From Mycobacterium dioxanotrophicus (lineage in GTDB: Bacteria > Actinomycetota > Actinomycetes > Mycobacteriales > Mycobacteriaceae), in assembly GCF_002157835.1 (NCBI RefSeq), contig NZ_CP020809.1, forward strand, positions 2,418,001 to 2,482,000: 64,000 bases of DNA, given 5' to 3'. The translations under genes and the position numbers were made by a program. Every line of letters starts with the position of its first letter. Position 1 is the stretch's first letter. This document shows positions 17,225 through 28,133 of the stretch, one piece after another. The notes under the pieces were generated by a model. That model was not told where the DNA came from. It did not search any database and worked only from the letters and a program-made list of their open reading frames with translations.

Positions 17225-18049
17225 TCAGGGCGTAACCCGGTCGGGACGGGTGTAGACGTTCATCGAGTCGCCCCGCAGGAACGCGACCAGGGTGAGACCG
17301 GATTGCGCGGCCAGGTCCACGGCCAGCGATGACGGTGCCGACACGGCGGCCAGCACCGGGATGCCCGCCATGACGGCTTTCTGCGTGAGTTCGAACGAGG
17401 CACGGCCGCTGACCAAGAGCACGGTGCCGGTCAGCGGTATCCGGTTCTGTTCGAGCGCCCAGCCGATCACCTTGTCGACCGCGTTGTGCCTGCCGATGTC
17501 TTCGCGTACCACCAGCAAGGTGCCGTCGGTCGCGAACAGGCCGGCCCCGTGCAGGCCACCGGTACTGGCGAAAACCTTCTGTGCTTCCCGTAGCCGGGGC
17601 GGCAGGGCGGAGAGGGTATCGGCCGCAACGGTCGACGGATCGTCACCCGGGCAGTAGCGGCTGATCAGCCGCACCGCCTCCAGCGATGCCTTGCCGCACA
17701 CCCCGCAGGACGAGGTGGTGTAGAAGTTGCGCGTGACATCGACCGCCGGTGCAGGCACGTCGGGGGCCAAGGTCACGTCGAGCACGTTGTAGGTATTGGT
17801 GCCGTTCTCCGTCGCACCGCGGCAGTACCGCACCGTCAGCAGATCGTCGCGAGTGCCGATGACGCCTTCGGTCAGCAGAAAGCCTTGCGCCAGCTCGACA
17901 TCCGAGCCGGGTGTGCGCATGGTGACGGTGATGGGCGTCCCGTTGAGCCGAATCTCCAACGGCTCTTCGACGACGAGCGTCTCCGGCCGCTTCTCTACCC
18001 CGGTCGCGTTCAGATGGGTGGCCCGGCGTCGTGTGGTCACCCGGCCCAC
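17225..18049 (-). CDS. fdhD: Sulfurtransferase FdhD, formate dehydrogenase maturation
   Basis: Cytoplasmic sulfur-carrier protein that passes sulfur from a cysteine desulfurase to the molybdenum cofactor of formate dehydrogenase, 274 residues from a GTG at 18049. The active cysteines are in the loop [10 protein letters not shown]. Other family blocks are [35 protein letters not shown] and [25 protein letters not shown] box lies 11 bases upstream of the GTG; longer upstream in-frame starts would add an unlikely basic leader. The target formate dehydrogenase is not in this window, but mobA at 45.6 kb also serves molybdenum cofactor. Confidence 0.92.
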   Translation of the reverse strand: MGRVTTRRRATHLNATGVEKRPETLVVEEPLEIRLNGTPITVTMRTPGSDVELAQGFLLTEGVIGTRDDLLTVRYCRGATENGTNTYNVLDVTLAPDVPAPAVDVTRNFYTTSSCGVCGKASLEAVRLISRYCPGDDPSTVAADTLSALPPRLREAQKVFASTGGLHGAGLFATDGTLLVVREDIGRHNAVDKVIGWALEQNRIPLTGTVLLVSGRASFELTQKAVMAGIPVLAAVSAPSSLAVDLAAQSGLTLVAFLRGDSMNVYTRPDRVTP

Positions 18050-18121
18050 GGTTGCCGCCTCCCGCTCATGGCTCCAACTTAGTCCTTCGCGCGCCGGGCC
18101 CGGCCGCGACCGTCGGCGCTT

Positions 18122-18182
18122 GCGAGCGTGCGCAAAATGCCGACCGCGAGCGGCGTGTCGAGGGACAGACACGCACGTTCGC
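18122..18182. repeat. 61-bp palindromic repeat, family 1 copy C
   Basis: Outer arms GCGAGCGTGCG (18122-18132) and CGCACGTTCGC (18172-18182) are complementary at 10 of 11 positions. The tip motif GGCGTGTCG starts at base 31 of the element, the same offset as in the copies at 9633 and 40127. It is more diverged than these two and lies in the fdhD upstream region, behind the iol operon. Confidence 0.55.
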
Positions 18183-18217
18183 GGTGCAAAGGGGCAGAGC
18201 GGTGCAAAGGGGGCAGA
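18181..18217. repeat. Short tandem repeat (two units of 18-19 bp)
   Basis: The unit GCGGTGCAAAGGGGCAGA at 18181-18198 is repeated at 18199-18217 with one extra G. It lies directly beside the palindrome and before the iolG stop codon; no function is evident. Confidence 0.7.
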
Positions 18218-18229
18218 GCGGGCAGCGCG

Positions 18230-19258
18230 TCAGGCGCGGGGGATGGAGACGCGGTCGACCATGGACACGTCGACCGGCCGGCCGGACTGCAGGGATTCGA
18301 CGCCTGCGGCGCAGACCGCGGCAGCGGCATAACCGTCCCACGCGACCGGCCCGTCGGTGTAGTCCCCGGTGGTCTGCCCGCGGTGCACAGCGTTGACCCA
18401 GCGTTGGAACTCGGTGTCATACGCCCGGCCGAATCGCTCCCGGAAGCCGGGCGTGATCTGGCCACCCCACCTCCCTGACTGTTTGCGGATGAGCCCGACG
18501 TCGAGTCCGATGAGGGCCGAACCCTTTTCGCCGACCAGCTCGGTGCGCACCTCGTAGGCGACGCCGGTGGTGACGAACAGTTCGACGTCGACGTGCTTGC
18601 CCGAACTGGTCCGCATGATCGCGATCTGCGGATCCTGAATACCTTGCGGTGCACCGGGATTGGTCGCCGGTTTGATGATCTGGATCGAGGTGATCTCCTC
18701 GTCGAAGAGGAACCGGGCCACATCGACCTCGTGAACCAGCGAATCCTTGACCACCATCGAGCTGTCGAAACTCGGCGGCACGGCCGGGTTGCGGTGCACG
18801 CAGTGCAGCATCAGCGGCCTGCCGAACTCGTCGGCGTCCATCAGCGCCTTGAGCTGCATGTACTCGTCGTCGAACCGCCGCATGAACCCGACCTGGATCA
18901 GCCGCACACCGAGTTCTGTCTCCCACTTGACCACCTCCAGCGACGACTCCACGTCGGTGGTCAACGGCTTCTCACACAGCACCGGCTTGCGGTGATCCAG
19001 GCACGCCAGCAGCTGTTTGTCGTGGGTGGGCCCGGGAGTGGCCAGCACCACCGCATCCACGTCGGGGTCGGCGATCGCGTCGAGTGGATCGCCGACTGCA
19101 CGGCAACCGGGGATTCCCGCGGCGACGGATTCGGCCTTCTCGGTGAGGAAATCGTTCACCACGGCCACCCGCGCGCCGGCGATGCGCGAGGACAGCCGCT
19201 CGACGTGGTCGGCACCCATGATGCCCACACCGAGGACGGCAATACGCAGGTCGGACAT
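18230..19258 (-). CDS. iolG: Inositol 2-dehydrogenase, Gfo/Idh/MocA family
   Basis: NAD(P)-dependent oxidoreductase, 342 residues, likely oxidising myo-inositol to 2-keto-myo-inositol. The Rossmann motif is VLGVGIMGADHVERL at the N-terminus; the family Glu-Lys-Pro is in LCEKPLTTD near residue 96; the inositol-dehydrogenase active-site His region is VHEVDVARFLF. Last gene of the iol operon, 7 bp after iolE. The operon context (iolE, iolD, iolB, iolC) makes the inositol assignment stronger than for the other Gfo/Idh genes in this window. Confidence 0.85.
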   Translation of the reverse strand: MSDLRIAVLGVGIMGADHVERLSSRIAGARVAVVNDFLTEKAESVAAGIPGCRAVGDPLDAIADPDVDAVVLATPGPTHDKQLLACLDHRKPVLCEKPLTTDVESSLEVVKWETELGVRLIQVGFMRRFDDEYMQLKALMDADEFGRPLMLHCVHRNPAVPPSFDSSMVVKDSLVHEVDVARFLFDEEITSIQIIKPATNPGAPQGIQDPQIAIMRTSSGKHVDVELFVTTGVAYEVRTELVGEKGSALIGLDVGLIRKQSGRWGGQITPGFRERFGRAYDTEFQRWVNAVHRGQTTGDYTDGPVAWDGYAAAAVCAAGVESLQSGRPVDVSMVDRVSIPRA

Positions 19259-19265
19259 TGTTCTC

Positions 19266-20186
19266 CTAGCGGAACTTCACAGACGGAACACCACAGGACC
19301 CGAGGTAGGACTGGGTCCGTTTGGCGATGGGCAGGGGTGCGTCGACCTCGCAGGGATACATGTCCTGCTCGACGATCGCGAACACGTCGATGCCGAGCTT
19401 CTCGATCTCGGCGAGCAGCGGCGGCATTTCCGGGATGCCCAGCGGCGGCTCGGTCATCGCACCGAGCTTGACGGCCTCACCGAACGGCAGGTCCTCGGCC
19501 TCGACCTTGGCCCGCACCTCGGGATCGACCTGCTTGAGGTGCAGGTAGCCGATGCGTTCGGGGGCGCGGCGGATGATCGCGATGTTGTCGCCGCCGCAGT
19601 AGCTGATGTGGCCGGTGTCGAGGCACAGGTTGACGAACTCACCGTCGGTGCCGTCGAGGAAGCGGTACACGTTCTCCTCGGTGTCGACGTGGCTGTCGGC
19701 GTGCGGGTGGTATTGCGCACGCACACCGTACTTTTCGAACATGGCCTTACCCAGTTCGTTCATGCCCTGGGTCTTCTTGCGCCACTGCTCGGGGGTGAGG
19801 GTGCGGTCCTCCAGCACCGCGCCGGTGGCCGGATCGCGCCACATCTCGGGGATCACGACGACGTGCTTGCCGCCGACTGCGGCGGTGAGGCGCGCGACGT
19901 CTTCGATCTGGGTCCACACAGAGTTCCATGCGTCATCCCCACGAGATCCGGACTGATGCAGGTGCTCGAACACCGTGCCCGCCGAGAGCTTCAGATTGCG
20001 CTTGGCGAGCTCGTCGGAGAGCTGCTGGGGATCGGTCGGCAGATAGCCGAACGGTCCCAGTTCGATCCATTCGTAACCGGATTCGGCGACCTCGTCGAGA
20101 AAGCGCGGGTACGGCGTCTGCTTGGGATCGTCGGGAAACCACACACCCCAGGAGTCGGGGGCCGAACCAACGAGAATCTTGCTCAC
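19266..20186 (-). CDS. iolE: 2-keto-myo-inositol dehydratase (inosose dehydratase)
   Basis: TIM-barrel enzyme of the xylose-isomerase-like superfamily, 306 residues, expected to dehydrate inosose to a diketone, the substrate of IolD. The N-terminus GSAPDSWGVWFPDD is the typical IolE start. Metal-binding residues are visible in YHPHADSHVDTEEN, CLDTGHISYCGGD and FAIVEQDMY. It is flanked by iolD (upstream, 12 bp) and iolG (downstream). A second protein with a related N-terminus is at 37030-37896. Confidence 0.87.
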   Translation of the reverse strand: MSKILVGSAPDSWGVWFPDDPKQTPYPRFLDEVAESGYEWIELGPFGYLPTDPQQLSDELAKRNLKLSAGTVFEHLHQSGSRGDDAWNSVWTQIEDVARLTAAVGGKHVVVIPEMWRDPATGAVLEDRTLTPEQWRKKTQGMNELGKAMFEKYGVRAQYHPHADSHVDTEENVYRFLDGTDGEFVNLCLDTGHISYCGGDNIAIIRRAPERIGYLHLKQVDPEVRAKVEAEDLPFGEAVKLGAMTEPPLGIPEMPPLLAEIEKLGIDVFAIVEQDMYPCEVDAPLPIAKRTQSYLGSCGVPSVKFR

Positions 20187-20198
20187 TACGGGATCCTT

Positions 20199-22151
<1,953 letters not shown>

Positions 22152-22153
22152 GT

Positions 22154-23023
22154 TCAGGCTCCTTCGGATGCAGTGAAGGGGAGGCGCGGGTCGACGGACT
22201 GGTGTTCCCAGCTGCTGCGCAGCCAGGTGTGATCGGGGTCGTCGCAGATCCGCCACGCGCGCTCGGGACCGGACCCGGCCATCACGTTGAGGTAGTACAT
22301 GTGGTGGCCCGGTGCGGCGATGGACGGACCGTGGTAGCCGTGTGGCACCAGAACGACGTCACCGGAGCGCACCTCCTCGAGCACCTCGATCGGACGTTGC
22401 GGCGTGCCGTAGACGCGGTGGTAGCCGAAACCCGGTGTCCCGGCTGGGCTGTCGTCGATCTCGAAGTAGTAGATCTCCTCCAGCTGCGTCTCCACGTCGG
22501 TGTTCTCGTCATGCTTGTGCGCGGGGTAGCTCGACCAGTTGCCGCCCGGCGTGATCACCTCGCAGGCGATCAGCGAGTCGGCCTCGAACGTCGTCGCCGT
22601 GCCGAAGTTGTGGACCTGCCGGCTGCAGTTACCCGCGCCGCGCAACTCCACTGCGACGTCGGCGGCGGCGACCCGCCGGTTGGGGTAGGAGTGGGTGGCG
22701 CGGGCGCCGCAGATCGCCACCCGGCCGTGGCCGCGCAGCGTGTAGGTCTGATCTGTACCGAGATAGACCATGTCGGCGGGGCCGTCGAACACCGATGCAC
22801 GGGGCGACAATTCGAACGTCTCGTCACCGCACCCCACGCTGCCGCCGCCGGCGAGCGGCAGGATCATCACCTCGGTGTCGCCGGTGCTGCGGGTGATCGA
22901 CTCGACGCCGTCGAGGTCCACCACGTGCAGGCTGGATTCCGCCCAGCCTGCCGATTCCGGAGTGATGTCGACGGTGTACGGGGCGGTTGCACTGTTGGCG
23001 GGGATGTACAACTTGTCCTGCAT
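22154..23023 (-). CDS. iolB: 5-deoxy-glucuronate isomerase
   Basis: Bicupin isomerase that converts 5-deoxy-glucuronate to 2-deoxy-5-keto-gluconate, 289 residues. The metal-binding cupin box is visible as SSYPAHKHDENTDVE followed by EEIYYFEID and later HGYHGPSIAAPGHHMYYLNVM. The start at 23023 (MQDKLYIPAN) falls 1 bp after the stop of the preceding aldolase-like gene, which fits an operon; the extra N-terminal codons further upstream read into that gene. Confidence 0.93.
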   Translation of the reverse strand: MQDKLYIPANSATAPYTVDITPESAGWAESSLHVVDLDGVESITRSTGDTEVMILPLAGGGSVGCGDETFELSPRASVFDGPADMVYLGTDQTYTLRGHGRVAICGARATHSYPNRRVAAADVAVELRGAGNCSRQVHNFGTATTFEADSLIACEVITPGGNWSSYPAHKHDENTDVETQLEEIYYFEIDDSPAGTPGFGYHRVYGTPQRPIEVLEEVRSGDVVLVPHGYHGPSIAAPGHHMYYLNVMAGSGPERAWRICDDPDHTWLRSSWEHQSVDPRLPFTASEGA

Positions 23024-23024
23024 G

Positions 23025-23900
23025 TCAGCGCACCATCTTGACCGCAGTCGCGACGGCGCCGCTGACGTCATCGTCGTTGGGGTACAACAGGGTCCTGCCC
23101 ACCACCAGGCCCCGCACGGACGGCAGTGCCAGCGCTTTCTCCCAGGATGCGAACGCCTCGTCGGGATCGGCGGGATCGCCGCCGAGCAGCAGCGTCGGCA
23201 GGGTGGTGGCTTCCATCACCCGATCCATCTCGGGGACCACCGGCAGTTTCATCCAGGTGTAGGCCGAAGTCGATCCGAGTCCCTGACCGATGTGGACCGA
23301 CTTGATCACGGCGTCGGGGGACAGGTCGTTGCGGACCTTGCCGTCGACGCGGGACGACATGAACGGTTCGAGCATCGCGATCAGACCGTGCGCGGCCAGA
23401 TCGTCGATCGCCTGTGCGCAGGCCGTCAGGGTGGAGACCGTACCGGGATCGTCAAGAGCGATGCGGCACAGCATTTTTCCGCCGTTCATCCGGGCCGCGG
23501 CGGTCGATGCGGCGGTGGCCCCGGTCATCCGGTCGTCCAGCTCGAACGAGGCGCCCGCCAGGCCGCCGCGGTTGAACGAGGAGAACGCGACCTTGTCCTC
23601 GAGCGCCCCGAGCAGGACCAGATCGTCGAGGATGTCGGAACTTGCCAGCACGCCGTCGACGCCGGGGACGGCGAGCGCCGCGCGCAGCCGGTCCAGCAGA
23701 TCGGTGCGGCTGTTCATCGCCGTGGGCCTGGGGCCGACGCCGAGCGCGCCGCGGGCCGGGTGGTCGGCGGCGACGATCATCAGTCTGCCGTCGCCACGTG
23801 TGGTCGGGCGGGTGGTGCGTTCCTGCCAGGCTTTCGCGACGGCACCGGGCTCCGTGGCCCGAAGCTGGGTCACCTCGGCATAGTCTCGGCATTTAGACAT
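23025..23900 (-). CDS. Cgl0159-type (beta/alpha)8 aldolase-like protein of inositol operons
   Basis: A 291-residue TIM-barrel protein of the class-I aldolase/DeoC-LacD type found in actinobacterial iol operons (as Cgl0159 in Corynebacterium). Landmarks are MIVAADHPARGALGVG near residue 45, GGLAGASFELDDRMTGATA, and LPTLLLGGDPADPDEAFASW. The likely job is cleavage of 2-deoxy-5-keto-gluconate 6-phosphate (the IolJ step), since no other aldolase is present in the operon; this is inference. Its start overlaps the iolC end by 8 bp. Confidence 0.75.
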   Translation of the reverse strand: MSKCRDYAEVTQLRATEPGAVAKAWQERTTRPTTRGDGRLMIVAADHPARGALGVGPRPTAMNSRTDLLDRLRAALAVPGVDGVLASSDILDDLVLLGALEDKVAFSSFNRGGLAGASFELDDRMTGATAASTAAARMNGGKMLCRIALDDPGTVSTLTACAQAIDDLAAHGLIAMLEPFMSSRVDGKVRNDLSPDAVIKSVHIGQGLGSTSAYTWMKLPVVPEMDRVMEATTLPTLLLGGDPADPDEAFASWEKALALPSVRGLVVGRTLLYPNDDDVSGAVATAVKMVR

Positions 23901-24900
23901 TGACGGCCTCCACGGCGGTTTGTTCGGCGAGATCGGCCACCTCGGCGGCGGTCGGCATCGCGGTTGAGCATTCGAGCCGGGACGCCACGATGGCACCGGC
24001 GGCGTTGGCGTAACGCAGCGTCTTCTCCAGCGGCCAATCGTGCAGCAGCCCGTGAATCAGGCTGCCGCCGAAGGCATCTCCTGCACCGAGCCCGTTGATC
24101 ACGTCAACCTGGTTCGGCGGCACGGTGACCGCGCTGTGCTTGGTCTTGCCCAGCACGCCGCGCGGTCCCTGTTTGACGATGGCGAGCTCGACGCCGAGGT
24201 CGAGCAGCGCGTCGGCGGCCTTGTGCGGGTTGGTCTCACCGACGGCGATCTCGCATTCCTCGCGGTTGCCGACCGCGACGGTGACGTACTGCAGGGCACG
24301 CTGCACCTGCTCGGTGGCAGCCGCCGGCGTGGCCCAGAACATCGGCCGGTAGTCGAGATCGAGCACCGTCAGCGGCTTGCGTGCTGCGTCATTCCCCGTC
24401 GCTGCGCTCGCCCCACGCGCCTCCCACGCCGCGAAATGAGCACTGCGGCTGGGCTCTTCGGAGAGGCCGGTGACCGTCGACCAGTACAACCGGGCGGTGC
24501 GGACAGCATCGAGGTCGAGTTCGTCGGCCCGGACCTGCAGATCGGGTGCGGACGGCTTGCGGTAGAAGTACAGCGGGAAGTCGTCGGGCGGGAAGATCTC
24601 GCAGAACGTCACCGGCGTCGGGTATTCGCCGTGGGTGGTGACGAACCGGTTGTCGACGCCGAGCCTCGCGAGTTCGTTGCGGACGAAGCGGCCGAAGGGA
24701 TCGGCGCCGACACCGGAGATCAGCGCAGCCCGGTTGCCCAACCGGGCCGCGGCCACCGACACGTTGGCGGCGCTGCCGCCCAGAAACTTGCCGAGTGATT
24801 CCACATGTTCCAAACCGACTCCGACCTGGAGGGGATACACGTCGACGCCGCTGCGGCCGATGGCGACGACATCGAAGGCCTGGTTGGGGGTATCGGTCAC
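23893..24900 (-). CDS. iolC: 5-dehydro-2-deoxygluconokinase
   Basis: PfkB/ribokinase-family sugar kinase, 335 residues, phosphorylating 2-deoxy-5-keto-gluconate. N-terminal signature KFLGGSAANVSVAAARLG; C-terminal PfkB signature VINGLGAGDAFGGSLIHG with the catalytic Asp. The GTG start at 24900 is preceded by GGGAG. First gene of the minus-strand iol operon, facing the GntR regulator. A short Ala/Gly-rich insert (EARGASAATGNDAARK) in the middle is unusual for the family. Confidence 0.92.
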   Translation of the reverse strand: MTDTPNQAFDVVAIGRSGVDVYPLQVGVGLEHVESLGKFLGGSAANVSVAAARLGNRAALISGVGADPFGRFVRNELARLGVDNRFVTTHGEYPTPVTFCEIFPPDDFPLYFYRKPSAPDLQVRADELDLDAVRTARLYWSTVTGLSEEPSRSAHFAAWEARGASAATGNDAARKPLTVLDLDYRPMFWATPAAATEQVQRALQYVTVAVGNREECEIAVGETNPHKAADALLDLGVELAIVKQGPRGVLGKTKHSAVTVPPNQVDVINGLGAGDAFGGSLIHGLLHDWPLEKTLRYANAAGAIVASRLECSTAMPTAAEVADLAEQTAVEAVNV

Positions 24901-25010
24901 GAGGGAACTCCCGAGTGTGGTGTGGGCATATGCGGTTTCGGCGCGACGGCGCGCACGACGATCGGTTGCGTCTGCTGTCGGTGTCGACTGTGCGCCCCGT
25001 CACCGCATGC

Positions 25011-25033
25011 TGTCAAGACTTTGTTCGGACATT
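25011..25033 (-). promoter_or_regulatory. Operator and -35 box of the iol operon
   Basis: On the minus strand, AATGTCCGAACAAAGT is followed directly by a perfect -35 hexamer TTGACA (25016 to 25011). The 22 bases at 25012-25033 match the inverted copy at 25959-25980 at 21 positions. The core TGTTCGGACA is nearly self-complementary (TGT-CG-ACA), as expected for a GntR-family dimer. The neighbouring GntR gene at 25113 is the likely binder. Confidence 0.75.
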
Positions 25034-25112
25034 CTTACTTTCCGTCATTTGCAGGTACTCTGTGTAGTCACTCCAGCGAACCCGCGCGGAGGCCCCGAGG
25101 ATCGGAGCGAGA

Positions 25113-25850
25113 GTGACCCCGACGCTGTCCGTCGAACTCGACCGTTCGAGTCCGATACCGCTGTATTTTCAGGTGGCCCAGGTCTTCGAAAAAGCCATTC
25201 TGGACGGGCAACTCAAGCCGGGGGACCGCTTCGAGAACGAACTTGCGCTCGCCAGCCGGCTCAATCTGTCGCGGCCGACGACGCGGCGCGCCATCCAGGA
25301 GCTGGTGGATAAGGGACTCCTGGTGCGCAAGCGCGGGGTCGGCACCCAGGTGGTGCAGACACCCGTGCACCGGCCGGTCGAGCTGACCAGCCTGTACGAC
25401 GACCTGGCGCGGGCGGGTCAGGAACCGGCCACCAGGGTGCTGGATTACGTGGCCGGTCCCGCCGCCGACGACATCGCGGAACGGCTGAATCTCGCGCCCG
25501 GCAGCGAGGTGGTGATGATGCGTCGCCTTCGCAGTTCCGGCGGTCAGCCCCTGGCGGTCATGACCAACTATCTGCCTGCCGCGGTGGCGCCCGACGAGGC
25601 GGACCTGGAACATTTCGGGCTGTACCAGTCGCTGCGTGCGCGTGGGGTTCACATCCGGTTGGCCCGTCAGCGCATCGGCGCGAAGGCCGCCGACCGCGAC
25701 GAGGCGCGCCTGCTCGACGAGAAGCCGAAGGCGCCGCTGCTGGTCATGGAACGCACGGCGTTCGACGACTCCGGCCGCATCGTCGAATACGGCAGCCACG
25801 TGTACCGCGCGTCGCGGTACTACTTCGACACCACGCTGGTCGACCGCTAA
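25113..25850 (+). CDS. iolR: GntR/HutC-family regulator of inositol genes
   Basis: 245-residue regulator. The N-terminal winged helix (PIPLYFQVAQVFEKAILDG, LASRLNLSRPTTRRAIQELVDKG) binds DNA; the C-terminal UTRA domain (from about residue 90, ending FDDSGRIVEYGSHVYRASRYYF) senses a small effector. It sits between the divergent iol operon and the ABC transporter, and a shared operator is found at both promoters. By analogy with Corynebacterium IolR it should control both, probably in response to inositol or a catabolite. The GTG start follows GGAGCGA. Confidence 0.85.
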   Translation: MTPTLSVELDRSSPIPLYFQVAQVFEKAILDGQLKPGDRFENELALASRLNLSRPTTRRAIQELVDKGLLVRKRGVGTQVVQTPVHRPVELTSLYDDLARAGQEPATRVLDYVAGPAADDIAERLNLAPGSEVVMMRRLRSSGGQPLAVMTNYLPAAVAPDEADLEHFGLYQSLRARGVHIRLARQRIGAKAADRDEARLLDEKPKAPLLVMERTAFDDSGRIVEYGSHVYRASRYYFDTTLVDR

Positions 25851-25958
25851 TACCTCGCCAGAACGGTTCTGCGGAAACACATTTCGCGTCGTGCTCGGCC
25901 TCAGCCGTGGCGGTGGGCGGTTTTGCCATGCCCTGCCGAGCATTTGATATGCAGTCCT

Positions 25959-25981
25959 AATGTCCGAACAAAGTATTGACT
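25959..25981 (+). promoter_or_regulatory. Operator and -35 box of the sugar ABC transporter operon
   Basis: AATGTCCGAACAAAGT directly precedes TTGACT (25976-25981), a good -35 hexamer; a weak -10 candidate is TTACAT at 25999-26004 (17-base spacer). The element has the same sequence and same distance to the -35 box as the one in front of iolC. Confidence 0.75.
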
Positions 25982-26081
25982 TTCAGATGTGAGCGGTATT
26001 ACATCATGGGCGAGACCGTGTCGCTTGCCACTGGAATCCAGCCTGACAGGCCCGCGGTGATGTCGAGGACGAGGAGAAGCA

Positions 26082-27068
26082 ATGAGGTTCAGTCGGCTCA
26101 TCGCGGCGGCCGGGGCGAGCGTGCTCGTGCTCGGCGCCAGCGCATGTTCGAGCACCGGCGGCAAGCCTGCCAGCAACGGCGGAGGCATGGGCTCGGGCAC
26201 GGCCGACACCCCGCGGGCGACCATCGCGATGATCACTCACGAGGTGCCGGGTGACTCGTTCTGGGACCTGGTCCGCAAGGGTGCCGAGACGGCCGCCAAG
26301 AAAGACAACATCGAACTCCGTTACTCCAACGACCCCGAGGCCCCCAACCAGGCGAATCTCGTGCAGACCGCCGTCGACAGCGGGGTCAAGGGCATCGCGG
26401 TGACCCTGGCCAAGCCCGACGCCATGAAGGGCGCGATCGAGAATGCCACGGCCAAGGGCATACCGGTGGTCGCGTTCAACGCAGGCGCCGACGCCTGGCA
26501 GGCCATGGGCGTCAAGGAATTCTTCGGGCAGGACGAGTACATCTCGGGTCAGGGCGCCGGGAAGCGCGTCGCCGCCGAAGGCGCCAAGAAGGCCATCTGC
26601 GTCATCCAGGAACAAGGCCACGTCGGACTCGAATCCCGTTGTGCCGGTGTGAAGAATACGTTCCCCGGCGCCGAGGTGCTCAACGTCAACGGCAAGGACA
26701 TGCCGTCGGTCGAATCCACCATCACCGCCAAACTGCAACAGGATCCGAGCATCGACTACGTGATCACCCTCGGCGCGCCGTTCGCGATGACCGCGGTGCA
26801 ATCGGTGAAGAACGCCAACAGCAAGGCCAAGGTCGGCACCTTCGACACCAACGCCGCGCTGGTCGGTGCGATCCAGAACGGCGATGTGCAGTGGGCCATT
26901 GACCAACAGCCGTTCCTGCAGGGCTACCTGTCGGTCGACTCGCTGTGGCTCTACATCAACAACGGCAACGTCATCGGCGGCGGCCAGCCGACGCTGACCG
27001 GGCCGTCGTTCATCGACAAGTCGAACATCGACGCGGTCGCCGAGTACGCGAAGAACGGAACACGCTAG
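26082..27068 (+). CDS. Sugar ABC transporter substrate-binding lipoprotein (probable inositol)
   Basis: Periplasmic-binding protein of the ribose/inositol (RbsB-like, Peripla_BP_4) type, 328 residues. A lipoprotein signal with lipobox LGASAC (Cys at about residue 22) anchors it outside the membrane. The domain starts RATIAMITHEVPGDSFWDLVRKGAE; hinge and pocket features include AFNAGADAWQAMG, GQDEYISGQGAGKRV and GTFDTNAALVGAIQNGDVQWAIDQQP. First gene of the ABC operon with an AGGAG ribosome-binding site. The operator shared with iolC makes myo-inositol the best ligand guess. Confidence 0.85.
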   Translation: MRFSRLIAAAGASVLVLGASACSSTGGKPASNGGGMGSGTADTPRATIAMITHEVPGDSFWDLVRKGAETAAKKDNIELRYSNDPEAPNQANLVQTAVDSGVKGIAVTLAKPDAMKGAIENATAKGIPVVAFNAGADAWQAMGVKEFFGQDEYISGQGAGKRVAAEGAKKAICVIQEQGHVGLESRCAGVKNTFPGAEVLNVNGKDMPSVESTITAKLQQDPSIDYVITLGAPFAMTAVQSVKNANSKAKVGTFDTNAALVGAIQNGDVQWAIDQQPFLQGYLSVDSLWLYINNGNVIGGGQPTLTGPSFIDKSNIDAVAEYAKNGTR

Positions 27069-27070
27069 CC

Positions 27071-28129
27071 ATGAGTACCCAGGCAGATCTCAATCTCGAG
27101 ACTCACAAGGTCGTCCGTGACGAACGGGTGAAGGAACAGAACCGGCTGCAGCGGTTACTGATCCGGCCCGAGATGGGTGCCTTCGTCGGCGCCGTCGGTA
27201 TCTTCGTGCTGTTCCTCATCGTGGCTCCGCCGTTCCGCACCCCCGAGGCGCTGGCCACCGTGCTCTACGCCAGCTCGACCATCGGGATCATGGCGGTCGG
27301 CGTCGGTGTGCTGATGATCGGCGGCGAGTTCGACCTCTCCTCGGGCGTCGCGGTCACCACCGCGTCACTGTCGGCGTCGATGCTCAGCTACAACCTGCAC
27401 CTCAATCTGTGGACCGGAGCGGCGCTGTCGCTGGTGATCGCATTGTCCGTCGGGTTCTTCAACGGCTATATGGTGATGCGGACCAAGATTCCGTCGTTCC
27501 TCATCACGCTCAGTTCGTTCTTCATGCTCACCGGTATCAACTTGGCCGTGACCAAGCTGCTCTCCGGCCAGGTCGCCACCCCCAGCGTGTCGGACATGCA
27601 GGGATTCGATTCCGGCCGAGCTGTTTTCGCGTCGTCGTTCACGCTCTTCGGGGTGTCCGTGCGCATCACCGTGATCTGGTGGATCCTGTTCACCGTCATC
27701 GCCACGTACGTGTTGTTCAAAACCCGGATCGGCAACTGGATCTTCGCGGTCGGCGGTAACCAGGACAGTGCCCGTGCGGTCGGTGTCCCGGTCACCAAGG
27801 TCAAGATCGGTCTGTTCATGCTGGTCAGCTTCTGCGCCTGGTTCGTGGGCATGCACCTGCTGTTCGCCTTCAACACCGTGCAATCCGGTCAGGGCATCGG
27901 CAACGAGTTCTTCTACATCATCGCCGCGGTCGTGGGTGGCTGCCTGCTCACAGGTGGCTACGGCACCGCAGTCGGCACCTTGATCGGCGCATTCATCTTC
28001 GGCATGACCAACCAGGGCATCGTCTACGCCGGCTGGAACCCGGACTGGTTCAAGTTCTTCCTTGGCGCCATGCTGCTGTTCGCGGTGATCGCCAACAACG
28101 TCGTCCGTAACTACGCAGCGAAAAGGTAA
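27071..28129 (+). CDS. Sugar ABC transporter permease (RbsC-like)
   Basis: Membrane permease of the ribose/xylose type, 352 residues with about 10 hydrophobic segments. Family motifs: GVGVLMIGGEFDLSSGVAVT near residue 95, NGYMVMRTKIPSFLITLSS, and AVGGNQDSARAVGVPVTKVK, the cytoplasmic coupling loop. The cytoplasmic N-terminus of about 35 residues is charged. Starts 2 bp after the binding-protein stop and is followed by the ATPase at 4 bp. Confidence 0.9.
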   Translation: MSTQADLNLETHKVVRDERVKEQNRLQRLLIRPEMGAFVGAVGIFVLFLIVAPPFRTPEALATVLYASSTIGIMAVGVGVLMIGGEFDLSSGVAVTTASLSASMLSYNLHLNLWTGAALSLVIALSVGFFNGYMVMRTKIPSFLITLSSFFMLTGINLAVTKLLSGQVATPSVSDMQGFDSGRAVFASSFTLFGVSVRITVIWWILFTVIATYVLFKTRIGNWIFAVGGNQDSARAVGVPVTKVKIGLFMLVSFCAWFVGMHLLFAFNTVQSGQGIGNEFFYIIAAVVGGCLLTGGYGTAVGTLIGAFIFGMTNQGIVYAGWNPDWFKFFLGAMLLFAVIANNVVRNYAAKR

Positions 28130-28133
28130 GTAG

